Assembly (NCBI GenBank): GCA_946811185.2
Contig: OX328102.1
Coordinates: 48,399,619 to 48,463,618, forward strand
Source: Hippopus hippopus
Taxonomy: Eukaryota > Mollusca > Bivalvia > Cardiida > Cardiidae
DNA: 64,000 nt
Reading direction: 5' to 3'
Shown here: in pieces, positions 61,609 through 64,000 of the stretch
How the letters are laid out: every line of letters starts with the position of its first letter
Position numbering within the stretch: position 1 is the stretch's first letter
Translations under genes and position numbers: made by a program
Notes under the pieces: model-generated
The model's database searches: none
Told to the model about the DNA's origin: nothing
The model's input: only the letters and a program-made list of their open reading frames with translations

Positions 61609-64000
61609 GAAATACAGACATTTGAAAAGTATACTTTGCATCTCAATCATTCCTGGTTAATAAAGGCATAGACGGGCTTTAGTTTGACCCCAAAACTCAG
61701 GTTTTGACACACAAAAATCTTAAAATACCCCATTTTGACCCACAGAAAATTCCAATCAAGGGGTCATTTTGACTCCCTAAAATTTTCAGAGATGTATGAA
61801 AAAATATATCAACCAGCAATCATACCAAATGATAATCCTTTTAATCATTTGGTAAAGGGTTGAATAACCCTTTGGGACCAAAAACAACTTTATTGACTTT
61901 TGCATGCAGTGTAAATCAAGATTTGACTGCATAAAACATGCAATTTGAGCTTGGATCAACATTGTCTACAGTTTACAAAATAATCTGGGCAAATCAGCTT
62001 TGAGATTGTTGCAGTGTTGTACAGATCTAGGTCATGGCACTGCTAGAGACCTGCGATTAATAAACCATTTTCCTCTCAAATAATAATTGGCACATCCAGT
62101 TGGTACAATAAAAACAAAGCTAACAAAAATGCCCAAAACATTTTCCCTGTCCAATAATATTGGAAGACCACTGCAGGACCAAATATCATTATTTCTCAAT
62201 TAATTTTTAACACTAAGATGTCTTAGCAATTAGTATTTTTGCAACTCAATTCCTATATAATTCTAAGTTATTGAGCATGTGTTGTTTTATTGATGGTTTT
62301 AGACATAACAAATTGAAAAACAGTCATCTCTGTCTGCACAAAAAGGTTTGGGAAGAAAGACGTTTCTTTTTTTTTACAGAAATATGCAACTGTGTCATTT
62401 AAAGTTGAAAATGCTTTAGATTTTCTTACAGGCAGTTTGAAGACACATACATCCTGCTAAAAGATGACAGGTGAGATTTTGAAATTTCAAGAAACATAAG
62501 AAGAATGGCTGCTGCAAAGGGGGGAAAGAGGAACAATTAGTGGTGGGCCGATGATTGACTATAGTTGAAAGTCAGTTGGTTTTAGCTTCCGACTGCGATA
62601 ATCGATTGAGAAATCCTGGAATCGATTGTAGTCGGTACCGAAACTCGCTGGCCCCAAAATATGAATATTGGTTTTTAGCGCTTGGTTTTGTGACTAATAG
62701 TAATCACACTGGATTCAACATGAAGGATAACAAACATGAAAGCTGGCCGAAAAAATGAACAAGAAAATTTTGTCCAAGGTTGTCTTGACAAAACTTAACA
62801 ATTCGGCAAACTTCTCACTTGACCCCTGACCCCTGGTTTTGACGCTTGGAAATTTGAAATGACCCGTCTTTGACATTCAAAAATATCTGCCTAAATGTCA
62901 ATCTGACACATGAAATTATCGTCTAAAGCTTCATATAACTTAGCTCACATGCATCCAGCAGAAATATTAAACATAATAAAGGTTTTAATCCTCTTATCTA
63001 GTGTAAAGTGACAGATTTTTGAGTTACCTGCTATTCAAAATGCCAAATTCATGTCAAATCATGAGGTAATACTTCTCCAAAAATTAATTGACATGAAAAA
63101 TAGATCACCAAATACAACCGTCAAAACCCATGACACAACAATGATCAGCGTGGCATCGTCCAATCAAAGGCACTTCAAACTATCTTCTCATTTTTAATAA
63201 TGAATTTAAACAGTGAATTTACAAAATTCTCTGTATAAAACAGTAAGTGGTAGCTGAACTTCTGTTCATGAGTGAAAAAAATGGTTGTTTTATGAAATGA
63301 AAATAAAGATCTATAACAGACGGGGGGGGGGTGGAGGTGGGGGGGTTGTCGTCGTCTGCGGCGTCTGCAAATGCTTGAAATATGTCTTTACTTTTTTAAA
63401 CTGGTTTGGAAATTAAGATTTAAGGACCAAAATGAATGGTATTAAATAAAGCAAAGAATTTAATGGTAATATATTTCCTTTGATTTTTAAAGTAAAAAAC
63501 ATAAGATCTTTATAAACTTAGTATCATGTAGACAAATTGTCACAGTATTTAAAGCAAAAAGGCATTCTCAGTAAAACGGAGAAACTGATTGTACAACCGA
63601 TAGCTAGTTGGTTTTCTCTTTCGATTATAAAGCGATAATCGATTGTGATTTTAAACCCATTTCCCAAAACTAGGAACAATCACAAAAATAACTTCAGAAC
63701 TACCCTTCGATTCGGGGGGGGGGGGTTTAGAAAAAATATGAGCAATGTTTTCTCAGGTTTAAAGATGTTTCTTTTCATGAAGCTTTTCTCATTTCACGGT
63801 GCACTTCAGTTATATGCAATACGCAACCAATGACTTGTTGATACACTCTCGCCGCTGGGATTATCAGTTTACCGTAAGAGCGAACTTGCTGGGTACGAAA
63901 TTCGGAACTACGAAAGGCCTGCAATTATGTATTTACTGTTGTACAGTATCGTAGCATCGGATAATTCATTGAAGCCTCCAAGATTTAACATTAACGTAAA
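61609..64000. other. Gene-free right end, upstream of NSMCE2 coding exon 1
   Basis: No coding frame can be supported. 61895-61975 is a very decayed family B palindrome (AGATTTGACTGCATAAAAC). G-runs lie at 63323-63352 and 63716-63726. ATAATCGATTG blocks recur at 62595 and 63632. The untranslated first exon and promoter of NSMCE2 should lie somewhere here; 63860-63960 has mixed composition with a possible minus-strand GTAAAC donor near 63874, but this is a guess. Confidence 0.35.

Overview
The window is animal nuclear DNA, most likely from a bivalve mollusc. It has two split genes with GT-AG introns, low gene density, and very many short hairpin repeats and tRNA-derived SINEs. The bivalve guess rests on the general look of the repeats (for example arrays ending in GACA-rich runs and a polar AGACATAA tail) and is only moderately secure. 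No prokaryotic gene organisation is present.

Two intact genes can be assembled, both on the minus strand. (1) A microsomal cytochrome P450 of the CYP2 type has eight coding exons between 48112 and 26929. The exon phases join without a break into 497 codons plus a stop, and every P450 signature is present. (2) NSMCE2 (MMS21/NSE2), the SUMO E3 ligase of the SMC5/6 complex, has five coding exons between 61276 and 55981. These give 233 codons plus a stop, with a complete SP-RING. The two genes look unrelated in function. The extreme left edge (3-93) may hold the last codons of another gene, but this is weak.

Intron 4 of the P450 gene (30730-43941) is 13.2 kb long because a Polinton/Maverick-like element of 11,491 bp (31083-42573) sits in it. 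The element is flanked by a 6-bp target duplication, CCAGTG, and it landed inside an older short repeat whose two halves lie on either side. Its inverted-repeat arms are extremely long (about 3.6 to 3.9 kb), start with a terminal hairpin, and carry two kinds of tandem array plus a decayed small gene. The 4 kb unique centre holds two head-to-tail, differently deleted copies of a protein-primed family B DNA polymerase, each behind its own copy of the same TATA-containing leader, and one apparently open orphan reading frame. No integrase, capsid, protease or ATPase gene is seen, so this is a non-autonomous derivative.

The remaining roughly 45 kb is intergenic or intronic and dominated by repeats: a 5'-truncated LINE (2690-4320), tRNA-derived SINEs (family F), and at least five families of short hairpin or inverted-repeat elements. 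In this report these are named A (about 220 bp, AAATGCTGGTAACCAGCATTT core), B (about 105 bp, AGATCAGACTGCAC palindrome), C (about 265 bp, GAGCCATGCTCTG ends), D (about 510 bp) and E (about 165 bp). Single-copy curiosities include a 310-bp palindromic element built from eleven 22-bp units around CGTGCGCACG (46941-47250), a Harbinger-like element with TTA duplications (10914-11515) and a near-perfect 38-bp-arm hairpin (15122-15198). All family names and boundaries come from reading the sequence by eye. No database search was possible.
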